Shown one piece after another: positions 63,241-64,000 of a stretch of DNA of 64,000 bases; the first letter of the stretch is position 1; each line of letters opens with the position of its first letter. The notes under the pieces are model-generated. The model did not search any database. It had not been told where the DNA came from and worked only from the letters and a program-made list of their open reading frames with translations. Where the stretch lies: contig OZ345367.1 of NCBI GenBank assembly GCA_977006965.1, positions 682,001-746,000 of the forward strand, in the 5' to 3' direction. This stretch comes from Phymatolithon calcareum. Lineage: Eukaryota; Rhodophyta; Florideophyceae; Hapalidiales. The position numbers and the translations under genes were made by a program.

Positions 63241-63927
63241 TCAGCACCCTTGGTTCGTTTGACACCATTCTGCAAAGCACAACCTCATCTTAGATTTGCT
63301 TACCCCAGAGAACAAACAGCATGGAAAATTCCTACTGCAGATCGGAATCTTGGTGAATACACTTCGCGAAGTTCCCCACAACCTCAATTCCCTTTCGGGT
63401 GGTGCCCCCGCTACTCCACCTTGATCTCTTCGTACCAGAACGTCGGAGTTCTTCCGCACCGCAGTCGGTCGCTTCACATCATCTGCCGACCTCATAATCG
63501 TGGCCATCTTGTCTTTCGCTGCTACCGCAGTCACAGCAGTTCGTGAACTGTCACCACCTTTCAATGCCGCGGAAAGCCGAAAAAACCGCGCTGTAGTCTC
63601 CGCGGCGGAAGGATCTTCGTTCAACGCGCAGACAACCATGGCGTTAACAATACTCGTTTCGGAGGTACAAGTTATCATCTCCTCCGCGTCGGTACCGCTT
63701 GCGAAAGTCGCCCCTTCCGACATGGCGATAAGTTTCGCGCGGAAACAAATCCACACTTCTGTATACTTGTGCATTTGTTGCGCTCGTGTTCGGCACTTCG
63801 AGACGAGGTCATCGCGTTCCTTCGCCGTAAGACAGGAAATCAATGGCATACCCTCAGCCGCCGTTGCGGCGCACAATAGTAATACAATAAGCGCCGAAAG
63901 CGCGAGGAACGGATGGCCGGACGTCAT
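63241..63927 (-). CDS. Secreted Cys-rich protein (paralogue of the gene at 52492)
   Basis: Product of 228 residues from the ATG at 63925-63927. Signal peptide: LALSALIVLLLCAATAAEG. The mature part has 11 Cys, ten of them in the positions of the 52492 paralogue. The C-terminus (RSVFTKIPICSRNFPCCLF, then RLCFAEWCQTNQGC) is nearly the same in both. About 60 residues rich in Lys, Arg, Ala and Val (DSSRTAVTAVAAKDK onward) are inserted before that end and are absent from the shorter copy. They are in frame and without stops, so I keep them as coding, though a retained intron cannot be excluded. It lies on the opposite strand 11 kb from its partner. Function unknown. Confidence 0.75.
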   Translation of the reverse strand: MTSGHPFLALSALIVLLLCAATAAEGMPLISCLTAKERDDLVSKCRTRAQQMHKYTEVWICFRAKLIAMSEGATFASGTDAEEMITCTSETSIVNAMVVCALNEDPSAAETTARFFRLSAALKGGDSSRTAVTAVAAKDKMATIMRSADDVKRPTAVRKNSDVLVRRDQGGVAGAPPERELRLWGTSRSVFTKIPICSRNFPCCLFSGVSKSKMRLCFAEWCQTNQGC

Positions 63928-64000
63928 GACGGACAGCCGCCGCGCACGCGGACGATAGTCGCGTCGCTCGAGCGGCGCTTAGTGTACGGGACGCGAGTCT
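63928..64000. other. Upstream edge of the last gene
   Basis: GC-rich leader of the Cys-rich gene. The window ends before any TATA box at the usual distance could be fully judged. Confidence 0.4.

Noticed and set aside
1-64000. tRNA, rRNA, CRISPR array, riboswitch
   Set aside because: I looked for tRNA B-box-like GGTTCGA contexts with an acceptor stem, for rRNA-like stretches and for spaced repeats, and found none. Short ncRNAs cannot be excluded by eye.

Overview
This is nuclear DNA from a eukaryote, most likely a red alga. The genes are monocistronic and mostly intron-less, and they include conserved eukaryotic proteins (PEX1, RTF1, BUD13, YKT6, a nucleotide-sugar transporter). Two neighbouring divergent genes, a CRY-DASH cryptochrome and a small membrane protein, begin with N-termini carrying an AFV motif, as red-lineage plastid transit peptides often do. 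A six-repeat GYW/MP/GRxDL protein of a kind otherwise found in plants and algae also points to a photosynthetic organism. The assignment is inference; no rRNA, tRNA or organelle sequence is present to fix it.

Layout. 0-17 kb: a GDP-sugar-type transporter, three secreted acidic proteins (about 1.8, 4.0 and 5.4 kb, minus strand), PEX1, a bimodular type II glycosyltransferase diverging from a beta-propeller-like protein, then a fourth acidic protein (15.9 kb, plus strand) that is an inverted paralogue of the one at 4.0 kb. 16.9-17.4 kb: a pogo/Fot-like MITE. 17.7-19.3 kb: a leucine-rich-repeat protein. 19.3-25.8 kb: a mostly gene-free stretch with a Tc1 transposase relic and a cluster of ATTGCAAT palindromes. 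25.9-30.4 kb: CRY-DASH (apparently lacking its C-terminal half), the plastid membrane protein, and YKT6. A tandem duplication there has made an in-frame chimeric gene joining the YKT6 longin domain to the membrane tail of the neighbour. 31.3-34.0 kb: an F-box/LRR/ankyrin protein. 34-42.7 kb: a gene desert holding a decayed F-box gene fragment and strong palindromes. 42.8-51.2 kb: a disordered protein, RTF1, a coiled-coil (possibly kinetochore) protein, BUD13 and the six-repeat protein. 52.5-64 kb: three secreted Cys-rich genes and a UBA-like/HMG-like protein, separated by long spacers.

Main themes. (1) A newborn fusion gene whose predicted product resembles a phytolongin in architecture: longin domain, no SNARE motif, C-terminal membrane anchor. 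(2) Secreted proteins that match no family I recognise: an acidic family, a 10-Cys family, and an Arg-rich protein with two identically spaced 6-Cys repeats. Five of these seven genes have a TATA box roughly 80-115 bp before the ATG, which I do not see at the housekeeping genes. Both clear paralogue pairs lie about 11 kb apart in opposite orientation. (3) Intergenic DNA rich in short-loop hairpins and in the heptamer TACTGTA/TACAGTA.
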